Source of the DNA: Cohnella herbarum
GTDB lineage: Bacteria > Bacillota > Bacilli > Paenibacillales > Paenibacillaceae
Direction: 5' to 3'
Assembly (NCBI RefSeq): GCF_012849095.1
Contig: NZ_CP051680.1
Span: 2,542,001 to 2,606,000 of the forward strand
DNA: 64,000 bases
The notes beneath the pieces were generated by a model. The model was given only the letters and a program-made list of their open reading frames with translations. It was not told the origin of the DNA and did not search any database. Positions 37,565-46,608 of this stretch are shown here, piece by piece (the stretch's first letter is position 1; every line of letters begins with the position of its first letter). A program made the position numbers and the translations under genes.

Positions 37565-38368
37565 CTATTGCTCGAAAGCTCCGTTCATATGAATCTGCAT
37601 GGAGCCGGGATCTATGACGTCCGTTTTGCGTTGGAACCGGTATTCTAACGACACTCTTAACCGATCTTCCGTCCGATTGTCCAATGCCTTATGAAGCGTA
37701 TGCCCGTGAAAGAGAAGCAAATCCCCCGCTTTGAAATCCGCCGTTAGCCATGGCTTTCCGAGTTGTTTGCATCTTTCATGGGTGACCCCATGTCCCCCCG
37801 TCCCTTGCATCGGCTCATGAACCAGCATGCCCAGATGATTCGTACCCGGCATGACGGCGAGCCCGCCTAACTCTTCCGGGCAATCGCCTGCCGGAATCCA
37901 GCACGTATACGTATCCGGAGTTCCCTTAATGTAAAAGTAATCCTGATGCGGCGGAGTCGTGTTCTTCAAGCTCCCGGGAAACGTAATTCTTCCGATCCTT
38001 CGGCGGTGCTCTTGAATTTCGGAATCCAGCAAACCCGAAAGCAATAAGGAGAGCACCGCATTGCCGCCAAATGCATTAAACCGGGGGAGATCCAGTATGC
38101 GCCGATATAGCGGCGAAGTCTCGAATTTACCGGACGTCGGGAACGGTTTGCCCGAATAAATACCGTCTTCCAGCGGGACGCCGGATTTCACGTATCCGTA
38201 TTCGCTGGCCAGCACCAACATATCGGTTCTGATCCCGGTCAGCTCATGTACGTCCAAGATTCCCTTGAAAAATAAATAGCCTTCCTCCTGCAGCCTCTTC
38301 CGTAATGCGGGAATGTCATTCAGAAATTCGTTCGATACCGCGAGTTGCGTATTCGATGGCAGAGTCAT
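37565..38368 (-). CDS. Phytanoyl-CoA dioxygenase (PhyH) family protein
   Basis: A 267-residue Fe(II)/2-oxoglutarate-dependent oxygenase of the PhyH family. The metal triad is visible as PHQDYF near residue 131 (H and D) and the distal His in HGHTLHKALDN near 217. An Arg for 2-oxoglutarate follows in RLRVSLEYRF. PhyH proteins hydroxylate diverse small molecules; no substrate is evident. It is transcribed away from an AraC-type regulator gene with 150 bp between them, a pairing that suggests the regulator controls it. Confidence 0.88.
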   Translation of the reverse strand: MTLPSNTQLAVSNEFLNDIPALRKRLQEEGYLFFKGILDVHELTGIRTDMLVLASEYGYVKSGVPLEDGIYSGKPFPTSGKFETSPLYRRILDLPRFNAFGGNAVLSLLLSGLLDSEIQEHRRRIGRITFPGSLKNTTPPHQDYFYIKGTPDTYTCWIPAGDCPEELGGLAVMPGTNHLGMLVHEPMQGTGGHGVTHERCKQLGKPWLTADFKAGDLLLFHGHTLHKALDNRTEDRLRVSLEYRFQRKTDVIDPGSMQIHMNGAFEQ

Positions 38369-38518
38369 CCCGATGTCCCTCTCCTCTCCCTTACGGAGTT
38401 GATTTTATCTTTCATAAATTCTTCCCTTTTACTATAATGGATGTATTTCAAGATTGATTTAGGGTTCATGAAGAAGATTTGTACTTTACGAAGAATTTAA
38501 GAAGGAGAGGCGCGAAAA

Positions 38519-39409
38519 ATGAGCTGGGAAATAGGCTGGGAAAACTTAAGTCCGATCGTGTCCTATGCCAATCGGCTTGTCTGTTCGCCAGGTTATCGAT
38601 TCGGTCCGAGGATCGTTCATGACCACCAGTTTATCTGGGTTGCGGAGGGCTTCGGAGAAGCGGAAATCCAGGGGAGAAAATACGCGGCAACCAGCGGCGA
38701 TTTATTTCATTACGGCCCCGATGTTCCCCATCGGTTTACGGCTGACCAAGCTAAGCCGTTCGTGCTCTTCGGACTGCATTTCAAGACGGGAGGAACCATT
38801 CCCGCGCAAGGCGCGGTAGCTTATCTCCAGCCGACGGCCGTTGCCGAGGATTACGGTCTTAATCGGAGCAACGAGTGGCTTATCGGCTCGCAGCAGGATT
38901 CGTTGCGAATTCCCGAATATGTCCGATTTCCTGGCTCGGACGCGGAGCGGTTATTCGAAAGTACCGTTCATTGCTTCCAGCAATCGGACCCGTATCATCA
39001 TCTGCTGAATCAGGCGAACGTCGTTCGCCTGTTCTCGGAGCTGCGCCGTGTCGTTCGCCGGCAAACCGAGACGGGCTCCGAGCAAGGCAGGCTGATGCGG
39101 AAAGTGCAAGATCTGTTGAAAGTTAAAGCAGCCATGCCTTACGATCGGGCATGGCTGCGGGAATGGACGAATTATCACGAAAATCATGCCTCGTCTTTGT
39201 TTCTGAAGCAATACGGAATGTCTCCGCACGAGTATTTTCTCGAACGCAAGCTGGATCTGGCAAAGAGCCTGCTGGCCGATTCCGACGATTCGGTCGGCGA
39301 GATCGCGGACAGGCTTGCCTTCGGCTCCGTTCATTATTTCTCCCGCTTATTCAAAGCCCGGATCGGGTACGGCCCGATCGCTTACAGGCGTATAAGCAGG
39401 ACGATCTAA
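38519..39409 (+). CDS. AraC-family transcriptional regulator with cupin domain
   Basis: A 296-residue one-component regulator. The N-terminal cupin-like sensor (about 25-120) includes HDHQFIWVAEG and GDLFHYGPDVPHRF. The C-terminal double helix-turn-helix (about 195-292) contains FLKQYGMSPHEYFLERKL and GSVHYFSRLFKARIG. The first recognition helix is somewhat unusual in sequence. The ATG follows AAGGAGAGGCG. It is divergent from the PhyH gene, its probable target. Confidence 0.9.
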   Translation: MSWEIGWENLSPIVSYANRLVCSPGYRFGPRIVHDHQFIWVAEGFGEAEIQGRKYAATSGDLFHYGPDVPHRFTADQAKPFVLFGLHFKTGGTIPAQGAVAYLQPTAVAEDYGLNRSNEWLIGSQQDSLRIPEYVRFPGSDAERLFESTVHCFQQSDPYHHLLNQANVVRLFSELRRVVRRQTETGSEQGRLMRKVQDLLKVKAAMPYDRAWLREWTNYHENHASSLFLKQYGMSPHEYFLERKLDLAKSLLADSDDSVGEIADRLAFGSVHYFSRLFKARIGYGPIAYRRISRTI

Positions 39410-39420
39410 TTGCGGCGTCT

Positions 39421-39815
39421 ATCGCCGGATTCGGCGCTTGCAGTAAAATTGTGTATGATTTTTCGCATACAAAATCGCCGGATTCGGCACCTAGCATAAA
39501 AATATGCAGCGAAGTAACTCGTCGTAGATTGCGTTATTTTGTGCGGAGCAGATTTTCCCTCGAATAATTTGAATATGTCTAATCGCCAAGTGAATAATCG
39601 TTTGATTCATATGCATTATTGTAGCGGTCAAAATGACCGTCTCATACGGGATATTGTCCTACTCAACTTGAGAGACGGTCGGAAAGACCGTCTCAATAAG
39701 CATTTTGGGGAAAATACGCCTATGATAAGTGTCCAGGCGGTCAAAATGACCGCCTGGATGGGGAGATTTGCTCAAGCGATGGTGTGTAACGGTCAAATTG
39801 ACCGTCTCACAATTT
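39421..39815. repeat. Phased palindromic repeat array
   Basis: Two copies of ATCGCCGGATTCGGC are 53 bp apart (39421, 39474). Then come four hairpin units built on GGTCNNNNNGACC with partly matching GAGAC flanks. Their GGTC positions are 39626, 39677, 39739 and 39791, giving steps of 51, 62 and 52. It fills the gap between the AraC gene and the convergent hemY. No gene is supported here. Confidence 0.85.
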
Positions 39816-39867
39816 GAAAGCTCGTGCCATTCAATTTTCCGAGCTAATTTGATAGCCAAGTAGAATT

Positions 39868-41367
39868 TTAGGCTTTCCGATAGTTTAGTAAAGCCTCCGC
39901 CGCTTTCTTTCCTTGCTCGACGCAATCCGGCAAGCCCACTCCGCCGAACGCGGCGCCGGTCGCTAGCACCCCCGGCAAACTCGCGCTTAGGTTATCTCGG
40001 AAACTCGCGATCGCGTCCACATGACCGACCGGATATTGTGGCATGGAATGGCGAAGCCTCGTGATCTCGACGAATTCAGGCGTTGCCGTTAGCCCCGTCA
40101 GATCTTGCAGATCGCGTTGAACGACCCCGGCCAACACCGCATCGTTCAGCTCGACGCCTTGCTCGGCGCCGGCTCGTCCAACGTAACACCGTATGAGCCG
40201 TTTGCCTTTCGGCGCGGTATGAAGCCATTTCGAGGAAGTCCATGTGCTTGCCGTGATATGTCTGTGCTCCCCTCGCGGTACGAGGAAACCCGAACCGTCC
40301 AAATCGTGATTAAAACCCGCTTCATCGTAGGCTAATACAACGTTCGCGACGGAAATATACCGTATATTCGTTAACGCCGACACATCGACATGGGGCGAGA
40401 GCAGTTCGGACGTCGCATAAGCCGGCAACGTAAACAATACCTCGTCTGCGTCCAAAGCACTGCCGTCCGATAAGTTAAGCCGATAAGTCCCATGGTCTGC
40501 CACGTTCGATTGCGGCTGCGGTATGGGTGCTAAGGATTCTACCTCGGACCCCATCCGAATTAAGCAACCATCGGCTCTTATTCGAGCCTCAAGCGCTTCG
40601 ATTACGGTTGATAGCCCGTTGCGGAAAGTCATGAACACGGATGACGGCAAAGGCTCAGAGTCCGCGTTTGTTGCCGCCGCAGCGGGCGAATTCGCTTCTT
40701 TTTCCGCCTTTAATCTCGCCGCATCCAGTTGGGCTTCTTTCGTACCCGCGATCAAGCTGCCATGCTCCCTGACCATTTGCTTAAACTGAGGAAAGGTCGC
40801 TTGAAGTCCCAATCGATACAGATCGCCGGCATGGATGCCCGCGAGCAACGGTTCGAAAATCCGTTCTACCATTTCCTTGCCCATTCTGCGTTCAAGGAAA
40901 TCTCCGACCGTTTCATCGCCTTGATCGTCTTCCGGCGCCATGCTTAAATCTTCGAGAGCGCGAAGCTTGCCTTCCTCGGAAACGAGATCCGTCCGCATGA
41001 ATTTCTCCTGATCGGATGGGATACCGAGCGTTAACCCTTCCGGCATCGGATGGAGCCGGCCGTCCAAGGAAATATAAGTTTTCTTCGCTAACGGATTCGT
41101 CCCCGTCAACTCTACCGCAATGCCGAGTTCCCTGGCGAGCTCGATCATCGGAAGTTTGCGCGCGAGAAACGAATCCGGCCCCCGTTCGATCACGTAGCCA
41201 TCCCGTCTTAACGTGTTCACTCTGCCGCCCAGCCTGTTCGATCCTTCGATGACGGTTACCTCGATGTTCTCCCCGCGTTCCTTCGATAGCTTCAGTAAAT
41301 AAAAAGCGGCGCTAAGGCCGGTCAATCCGCCGCCTAGCACCGCCACCCGGCGTAATCGCTGTTCCAT
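39868..41367 (-). CDS. hemY: Coproporphyrinogen III / protoporphyrinogen oxidase HemY (CgoX)
   Basis: A 499-residue FAD-dependent oxidase that aromatises the porphyrinogen in Gram-positive heme synthesis. In Firmicutes this is the coproporphyrin-dependent branch. The FAD motif VLGGGLTGLSAAFYL begins at residue 10, IEGSNRLGGRVNT follows at about 40, and the C-terminal FAD-contacting segment LATGAAFGGVGLPDCVEQG is near 470. An Ala/Ser-rich insertion (about 215-245) makes it some 30 residues longer than the B. subtilis protein. Its ATG shares one base with the hemH stop codon (TAATG), so the operon is tightly coupled. Confidence 0.93.
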   Translation of the reverse strand: MEQRLRRVAVLGGGLTGLSAAFYLLKLSKERGENIEVTVIEGSNRLGGRVNTLRRDGYVIERGPDSFLARKLPMIELARELGIAVELTGTNPLAKKTYISLDGRLHPMPEGLTLGIPSDQEKFMRTDLVSEEGKLRALEDLSMAPEDDQGDETVGDFLERRMGKEMVERIFEPLLAGIHAGDLYRLGLQATFPQFKQMVREHGSLIAGTKEAQLDAARLKAEKEANSPAAAATNADSEPLPSSVFMTFRNGLSTVIEALEARIRADGCLIRMGSEVESLAPIPQPQSNVADHGTYRLNLSDGSALDADEVLFTLPAYATSELLSPHVDVSALTNIRYISVANVVLAYDEAGFNHDLDGSGFLVPRGEHRHITASTWTSSKWLHTAPKGKRLIRCYVGRAGAEQGVELNDAVLAGVVQRDLQDLTGLTATPEFVEITRLRHSMPQYPVGHVDAIASFRDNLSASLPGVLATGAAFGGVGLPDCVEQGKKAAEALLNYRKA

Positions 41368-42311
41368 TAATTCGTCCTCCCGTTCGCCGCACCGATGACC
41401 GAATCCGCCAAAGCGTTCATATACTGAGGATCATCGTTCAGCATGCGAATTCTTTCCAGACGTATTCCGCGTGCATCCGCGAACTTCCGGGCTTCGATAT
41501 CGATATCGTACAAAACTTCCAAGTGATCCGATACGAACCCGACGGGCGTTACGAGCACCGATTTCACGCCCTCGGCGCTTAGCCGTTCCAACGTCTCGAG
41601 AATATCCGGTCCAAGCCATGGCTGTCCGGTTTGTCCAGCGCTTTGCCATGTGAACTGCCACTTCTCGACGCCTGCTGCTTTCGCCACTGCCGCTGATGTC
41701 GCAAGCAATTGATCCGCGTAAGGATCGTTCATTTCCAAAATCTTAGCAGGCAAGCTGTGCGCGCTGAACAACACCAATGAGTCCTCACGCGAATCGCCTA
41801 ACCGCTCTAATCCATCGTTGACTCGTTTGCTTAACGCATCGATCAATTGCGGGTGCAGATGATATTCCTGAACGGCCTTAAAGGCGATCCCTTGCTTGTC
41901 CGCTTCCTCTTGCGCGCGTTTCATGTAGCCGCCGACGCTCATCGCGGAGTACTGGGGCGTCAGAACGATGCCGATCGCCTCCGTAATGCCTGCCGCCGCC
42001 ATCGCCGCAACTCCGTCCTCTATGTAAGGCGAAGCATGCTTTAAGCCCTGATAGCAGGCGTAAGTCCCTTCGCCGGCTAAGCTATCCAACGTACGCTGCA
42101 AAGCAGCGACTTGGCCGTTCGTATTCTCGCGAAGCGGGAACACGCCGCCGACGATCGCTTGATATCGGCTCGTGAGATCTTCCAATTGTTCCGCCGAAGG
42201 CGGATGCCCTCTGCGAATATGGGTGTAATAAGCTTCCACGCCATCTAAACTTTCCGGAGTCCCGTAGGACATGACGAGTACTCCGATGGCTTTCTTGGCC
42301 GTCACGCTCAT
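41367..42311 (-). CDS. hemH: Coproporphyrin III ferrochelatase
   Basis: A 314-residue ferrochelatase that inserts Fe(II) into coproporphyrin III in Firmicutes. Visible signatures are MSYGTPESLDGVEAYYTHIRRG cut near residue 14-34, QYSAMSVGGY near 118, the catalytic-His region LVLFSAHSLP near 180 and the metal-site glutamate in GFVSDHLEVLYDID near 262. It overlaps hemE by four bases and abuts hemY, giving the standard hemE-hemH-hemY order. Confidence 0.95.
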   Translation of the reverse strand: MSVTAKKAIGVLVMSYGTPESLDGVEAYYTHIRRGHPPSAEQLEDLTSRYQAIVGGVFPLRENTNGQVAALQRTLDSLAGEGTYACYQGLKHASPYIEDGVAAMAAAGITEAIGIVLTPQYSAMSVGGYMKRAQEEADKQGIAFKAVQEYHLHPQLIDALSKRVNDGLERLGDSREDSLVLFSAHSLPAKILEMNDPYADQLLATSAAVAKAAGVEKWQFTWQSAGQTGQPWLGPDILETLERLSAEGVKSVLVTPVGFVSDHLEVLYDIDIEARKFADARGIRLERIRMLNDDPQYMNALADSVIGAANGRTN

Positions 42312-43360
42312 GATCTCGCCCCCGCCGACAATTGTTGTTCGCTGTAAGCATGAATATATTCCGTTAATTCCCGCAGCTTATCCAAGGAAGCTTCCGGGTA
42401 CAATCCGTGTCCAAGGTTAAAAATAAAGCCGGGCTCTTTCATCCCGTCGTCTAGAATCATACGGGCATGTTCGTGAATGACTTCCGACGGAGCCGTAAGC
42501 ACGTAAGGATCGAGGTTGCCCTGGATGGCAAACTTGCCGCCGAGACGGCGTCTTCCTTCCGACAGCGGAACCCGCCAATCCAAACCGATGACGTTCGCCT
42601 TCAAGCCGGTAAGCTGTGGCAGCAACTCTCCCGAACTAACGCCAGGAAAATAAATTTTCGGAACGTCCAGATCGGACAGGCTCGCGAAAATGCTTTCCAC
42701 GTGAGGAAGCACGAAAGCTTTGAAGTCATGGGGAGCAAGCGAGCCTACCCAACTATCGAACAATTGCACGGCTTTGGCGCCCGATTGAATATGCGCGCGC
42801 AAATAAGTCGCTGCCATGTCAGCCAGCTTGCCCATCAAGCGATGCCAGATTTGCGGCTCGCTGTACATGAGGGTCTTCGTCCGGATATACGATTTGGTCG
42901 GACGTCCTTCGATAATATAGCTGGCAAGCGTAAACGGCGCTCCGGCAAACGTAATTAAAGGAACGTCTAGCTCGCGGTCCAATATTCTGATCGTCTCGAG
43001 AACATGGGACAGATCGCGTTCGACATCGATCGGCGTTAATCGTTCTACGTCGCTCGCGCTGCGCACCGGATTATGAATGACGGGGCCGATATCCTTCACG
43101 ATATCGAAATCGATTCCGATCGAAGCTACGGGATTCATAATATCGGAATAAAGGATAGCCGCATCGACCCCTAGCTTCTTGATCGGCATTAACGTCACTT
43201 CCGCCGCAAGCTCGGGCTGTCTGCAAATCTCTAACAGCGAATATTTCTCTTTGATTTTACGGTAATCGGGATCGTACCTACCGGCTTGACGCATATACCA
43301 TACGGGTATTCGTTCAACCGCTTCTCCCCGGCTTGCTCGCAAAAAAAGATCGTTTTTCAT
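42308..43360 (-). CDS. hemE: Uroporphyrinogen III decarboxylase
   Basis: A 350-residue enzyme converting uroporphyrinogen III to coproporphyrinogen III. The N-terminal signature IPVWYMRQAGRYDPDYR (about residues 18-34) holds the conserved Arg residues. YSDIMNP (catalytic Asp) is near 75, GAPFTLASYIIEG near 140 and the C-terminal FNLGHGLYPE near 325. The ATG at 43360 follows GAGG at 9 nt. The frame opens to 43462, but the additional residues do not match the family. First gene of the hem operon. Confidence 0.95.
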   Translation of the reverse strand: MKNDLFLRASRGEAVERIPVWYMRQAGRYDPDYRKIKEKYSLLEICRQPELAAEVTLMPIKKLGVDAAILYSDIMNPVASIGIDFDIVKDIGPVIHNPVRSASDVERLTPIDVERDLSHVLETIRILDRELDVPLITFAGAPFTLASYIIEGRPTKSYIRTKTLMYSEPQIWHRLMGKLADMAATYLRAHIQSGAKAVQLFDSWVGSLAPHDFKAFVLPHVESIFASLSDLDVPKIYFPGVSSGELLPQLTGLKANVIGLDWRVPLSEGRRRLGGKFAIQGNLDPYVLTAPSEVIHEHARMILDDGMKEPGFIFNLGHGLYPEASLDKLRELTEYIHAYSEQQLSAGARS

Positions 43361-43406
43361 TTTATTTGCCTCATTTATGTATCGGATTGTCTTTCTCGTT
43401 GCTTTC

Positions 43407-43435
43407 ATTATGCCCCTTTTATCCCGACCGAACAA
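43407..43435 (-). promoter_or_regulatory. Possible sigma-A promoter for hemEHY
   Basis: On the minus strand TTGTTC (-35) and CATAAT (-10) are separated by exactly 17 bp and lie about 47 nt before the hemE start. Confidence 0.42.
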
Positions 43436-43546
43436 CCTCGGACTCCCCGCGGAGTATGACAATAGTTTGACAATGCTGTTATTAGGCGCTCGTTTAGCCT
43501 ATGATATACTGACTGTACGTAGGCAGCTTCGGGAAAGGAGTAGCTC

Positions 43547-44752
43547 ATGCAACGTTGGAAAATCAATTTGTTCGTCTTAATGGGCGGCAATTTCTTGGTT
43601 ATGGCGGGGATGACGATGATCATGCCCTTCCTGAGCCTATATTTGCAACAAGATCTAGGATTGACCGATAGACACGAGATCGGGGTATGGGCCGGATTTA
43701 TTTTCGCGGCTAACTTTATTACCTCGTTCATCTTTCAACCGCTGTGGGGTAAATTATCGGACAAGTATGGCCGTAAAATGATGCTGCTGCGATCGGGCTT
43801 CGGAATGTCCCTCGTTATGGTGCTCATGGGGTTCGCGACCGCCCCTTGGCATTTGTTGGCGTTGAGGATGCTGAACGGGGTCATCTCCGGTTATACGCCC
43901 GCGGCGGTTTCGCTCGTATCGGCCACTACGCCGAAGGACCGAATGGGCTTCGCGATGGGAACTTTGCAGTCCGGCGGCACGGCGGGGACGATCCTCGGTC
44001 CGTTTATCGGGGGGTTGCTGGCCGATAATTTCGGATTCCGGCCGATTTTCTATATTACGGGAAGCTTGATGTTTCTTGCTTCCGTTATCTCGTGGCTGCT
44101 CGTCCAAGAAAACTTCGACCGAGCTGCCGCGGCGTTGAAGAAACAAATGAGCGTCTTCAAAGGGTTGCGCGATTTGATGGTAATCCGACAGTTGCCGGTG
44201 CTGCTAACCGTGACTTTCCTTATTCAATTCGCGATGTTAAGCCCGATGCCGCTAATCCCGCTATACGTGCAGGATCTGCACGGAACGACCGAGAACCTGG
44301 CTTTTTATGCCGGCTTCGTCGGTTCGGTAACCGGAATATCCAACATGATATGCGCGCCTCTTCTCGGAAAGTTAAGCGATAGAATCGGGGCGACCCGAAT
44401 ATTGCTCGTATCGTTGGCAGGCGCGGCGGTCATGCTGATTCCGCAGGCTTTCGTCGGCTCGGTCGGCCAGCTGCTCGTGTTCCGGTTTCTGCTCGGCTGC
44501 TTCATGGGCGGACTTATCCCGACCGTCAACTCCCTCGTTCGCCGGTACACGCCGGACGGAATGGAAAGCCGGGCTTTCGGCTTCAATAGCAGCGCCCTCA
44601 GCCTCGGCAACATGATGGGTCCGATTATGGGCGGCGCGTTATCGGGTTTCATCGGCATCGAGGGACTGTTCGTGTTGTCCGGCGTGCTGTTGTTTATGAC
44701 TTGCATTTGGGCGACCCGCGCTTTACGCTCCCGGTCGGCTTCGCGTACTTAA
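43547..44752 (+). CDS. Major facilitator superfamily transporter, probable drug exporter
   Basis: A 401-residue MFS protein with twelve apparent membrane helices. The MFS motif A, GKLSDKYGRKMMLL, is in the loop after helix two (about residues 69-82). Its degenerate copy GKLSDRIGATRILL is near residue 272. The segment GTLQSGGTAGTILGPFIGG (about 140-158) is motif C of the drug/H+ antiporter families, so efflux is likely. The ATG follows AAAGGAG. It is divergent from hemE. The compound exported is unknown. Confidence 0.88.
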   Translation: MQRWKINLFVLMGGNFLVMAGMTMIMPFLSLYLQQDLGLTDRHEIGVWAGFIFAANFITSFIFQPLWGKLSDKYGRKMMLLRSGFGMSLVMVLMGFATAPWHLLALRMLNGVISGYTPAAVSLVSATTPKDRMGFAMGTLQSGGTAGTILGPFIGGLLADNFGFRPIFYITGSLMFLASVISWLLVQENFDRAAAALKKQMSVFKGLRDLMVIRQLPVLLTVTFLIQFAMLSPMPLIPLYVQDLHGTTENLAFYAGFVGSVTGISNMICAPLLGKLSDRIGATRILLVSLAGAAVMLIPQAFVGSVGQLLVFRFLLGCFMGGLIPTVNSLVRRYTPDGMESRAFGFNSSALSLGNMMGPIMGGALSGFIGIEGLFVLSGVLLFMTCIWATRALRSRSASRT

Positions 44753-44763
44753 AGGTTAGACGG

Positions 44764-44908
44764 TAAGTTACTTTCTGTGCGCTATGAGGTTGCGTGTTCC
44801 AATTGCATAGGAGATAAGGTACTCTCAGTACTTTATTTGGTTCGTCACCCACCCTGCGGGGGAGATAAGGTACACTCAGTGCTCTATTGGATGCGCCGGC
44901 GGTGATCT
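44764..44908. repeat. Left part of a phased repeat array interrupted by an IS
   Basis: TAAG(G/T)TACT-type cores lie at 44764, 44815 and 44866 (steps 51, 51). The array continues at 46362 after the insertion element. It is the same sequence family as the array at 54.78-55.14 kb. Confidence 0.88.
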
Positions 44909-44982
44909 CTATTAAGCCCCCTAAATGAATTGGAGAATGGCTAGGGAAATAAGGTAGTATTTCATTAGGGGGGCGAGCGGAA

Positions 44983-45342
44983 ATGAGACAGCGAAATAAT
45001 GCCTTTAAGGAAGTACGTTACAAAGCAGCACAAGAGGCTCTTGCGGGAATGAAAGCAGGCGTGCTGGCCAGAAAGTATGACGTGACTCCGAAAACAATTA
45101 GAGCATGGGTAGTGGAATATCAAGAGACGTTTGGGGCAGATTCATTGCCAACGATCGACGAACGAGTTATGGAGTCCAAGCGACTTGCAGATCTGGAAGA
45201 AAAGTACGAGCGTGCATTAAAGGCGTTAGGGCAAAAAGAGTTAGAGATCGAGGTGCTGCGCGAACTCGTAAAAAAGACGAACCCTGCCTCAATGACAAAC
45301 TCGACGTTGCCCAGACGTTCATTGAGCAGGGACATACAGTAG
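44983..45342 (+). CDS. IS3-family transposase OrfA
   Basis: A 119-residue DNA-binding component. The helix-turn-helix (about residues 10-45, VLARKYDVTPKTIRAWVVEY) recognises the element ends. A leucine-heptad coiled coil (about 65-95, DLEEKYERALKALGQKEL) mediates multimer formation. The stop comes after a slippery A AAA AAG at 45270-45276, where ribosomes can shift -1 into the OrfB frame. The ATG follows a purine-rich GAGCGGAA. Confidence 0.9.
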   Translation: MRQRNNAFKEVRYKAAQEALAGMKAGVLARKYDVTPKTIRAWVVEYQETFGADSLPTIDERVMESKRLADLEEKYERALKALGQKELEIEVLRELVKKTNPASMTNSTLPRRSLSRDIQ

Positions 45343-46244
45343 CTAACATCTTAAGCATTGTGGGGGCCGCGTCTTCGACGTACTACGAACGAAAGAAAGC
45401 ATCACGTGAGGATACAACTACAGAAACAAAAATGCCACTCCGAGGACGCCCTGTAACTAAGCATTCTCTAACGGTTTGCGGAAACGTAATAAGTAATGCA
45501 CAGATTGAAGAGTGGTTAATGGAGCTGGTGTCTGGCGAAGAGCATAGCTACGGCTATCTGTTGTTAACAGAATGCTTACACGTACAGCGCCAACTCATCA
45601 TCAATAAGAAAAAAGTGTACCGCCTCTGTAAGAAGCTCGGTATTCTTCATCCGCAACGACGTAAGAAGGTTCACTATCCAAGGCGCCTAGCACGCAATCA
45701 CACGATAACAGGTTCCAACCAAGTCTGGCAGCTCGATATTAAGTATGGATACGTTGCGGGGTATGATCAGTTTTTCTACATCGCAGATATGATCGACGTT
45801 TACGATCGCAGTATCGTCGGCATCCATATCGGTACGAATTGCGAAGCCAAACACGTATGCGAAGCTGTGAAAAAGGCGTTACAGTCACGTCTAAAGCCCG
45901 AAGAGAGCAAGCCGATCATTCGCACCGATAACGGCCCCCAATTTATCAGCAAGGCGTTTGGAGAGTTATGCGAAGCAGAGGGAATTATGCATGAGCGCAT
46001 TCCTCCAAAGACACCTAATATGAATGCATACATCGAGTCCTTTCATGCCACCCTTGAGCGAGATCTGCTTGGAAAAGAGAGCTTTGAATCTTTTCAGGAG
46101 GCACACGAAGCTGTACGGAATTACATTGATTTTTACAACAACCGCCGCATGCACAGAAGCCTGGGAAAACGGTCCCCAACGGCTTTCATGAAGTGGGTGG
46201 AGCAAACGACTGATTCTTTAGAAAAGTACACTCGAGCCGTTTAA
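45276..46244 (+). CDS. IS3-family transposase OrfB (DDE integrase), expressed by -1 frameshift
   Basis: The catalytic part of the transposase, with an rve integrase core. The DDE triad appears in WQLDIKYGY (first D), IIRTDNGPQF (second D) and YIESFHATLERD (E). It is followed by the usual NNRRMHRSLGKRSPTAFM tail. There is no good independent start near its beginning. The -1 shift at 45270-45276 joins 98 OrfA codons to about 322 OrfB codons, giving a fusion of about 420 residues, the expected size. The frame is intact. Confidence 0.9.
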   Translation, partial: DEPCLNDKLDVAQTFIEQGHTVANILSIVGAASSTYYERKKASREDTTTETKMPLRGRPVTKHSLTVCGNVISNAQIEEWLMELVSGEEHSYGYLLLTECLHVQRQLIINKKKVYRLCKKLGILHPQRRKKVHYPRRLARNHTITGSNQVWQLDIKYGYVAGYDQFFYIADMIDVYDRSIVGIHIGTNCEAKHVCEAVKKALQSRLKPEESKPIIRTDNGPQFISKAFGELCEAEGIMHERIPPKTPNMNAYIESFHATLERDLLGKESFESFQEAHEAVRNYIDFYNNRRMHRSLGKRSPTAFMKWVEQTTDSLEKYTRAV

Positions 46245-46338
46245 GAATCGAAATCCTGAGGAAAACGCTAGTAAACCAAGTATTTTTACGACAGCAACGT
46301 ATTTCATCAGTAATACTCCGGATTTAGGGGGTCTAACC

Positions 46339-46545
46339 GATCTGTCTCCCAACAGTTAAGATAAGGTACTTTCAGTGCTTTATTTGGTTCGTCACCCACC
46401 CTGCGGCGGAGATAAGGTACTCTCAGTGCTCTATTGGATGCGCCGGCGGCGATCTGCCCTTCCAGCAGCTAAGATATGGTACTCAGTGCTTTATTTGGTT
46501 CGTAACCCACCCTGCGGCGGATAAGGTACTTTCAGCGAAAAACAA
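46339..46545. repeat. Right part of the IS-interrupted phased repeat array
   Basis: Cores are at 46362, 46413, 46475 and 46522 (steps 51, 62, 47). Units share GTTCGTCACCCACCCTGCGG-like spacers with the left part. The 62-bp unit carries the same GCGCCGGCGG.GATCTG segment into which the IS inserted in the neighbouring unit. Confidence 0.88.
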
Positions 46546-46579
46546 AAAGAAGGGATTGGGCAGATGCCCAATCCCTTCT
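46539..46579 (-). terminator. Terminator of tyrS
   Basis: A strong stem (AGAAGGGATTGGGC / GCCCAATCCCTTCT, 46549-46579) is followed on the minus strand by a T-rich run at 46539-46548. Confidence 0.92.
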
Positions 46580-46608
46580 ACATTACGCTTATCCGCGTAA
46601 GCCAACCC

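Larger units (their letters stand above)
44909..46338 (+). mobile_element. IS3-family insertion sequence (about 1.43 kb)
   Basis: The element has imperfect terminal inverted repeats: TTAAGCCCCCTAAAT from 44912, and the complement of TTAGACCCCCTAAAT ending at 46336. It carries two overlapping transposase frames joined by a -1 slippery site and is flanked by the direct repeat GATCT (44904-44908 and 46339-46343). Exact ends may shift by a base or two. It looks complete and was probably active recently. The subgroup within IS3 was not determined. Confidence 0.88.

Noticed and set aside
43467..43510. TTGACA with TATGATATACT as promoter of the MFS gene
   Set aside because: Spacing is 27 bp or more, far from the 17 bp needed; no alternative -35 was convincing.
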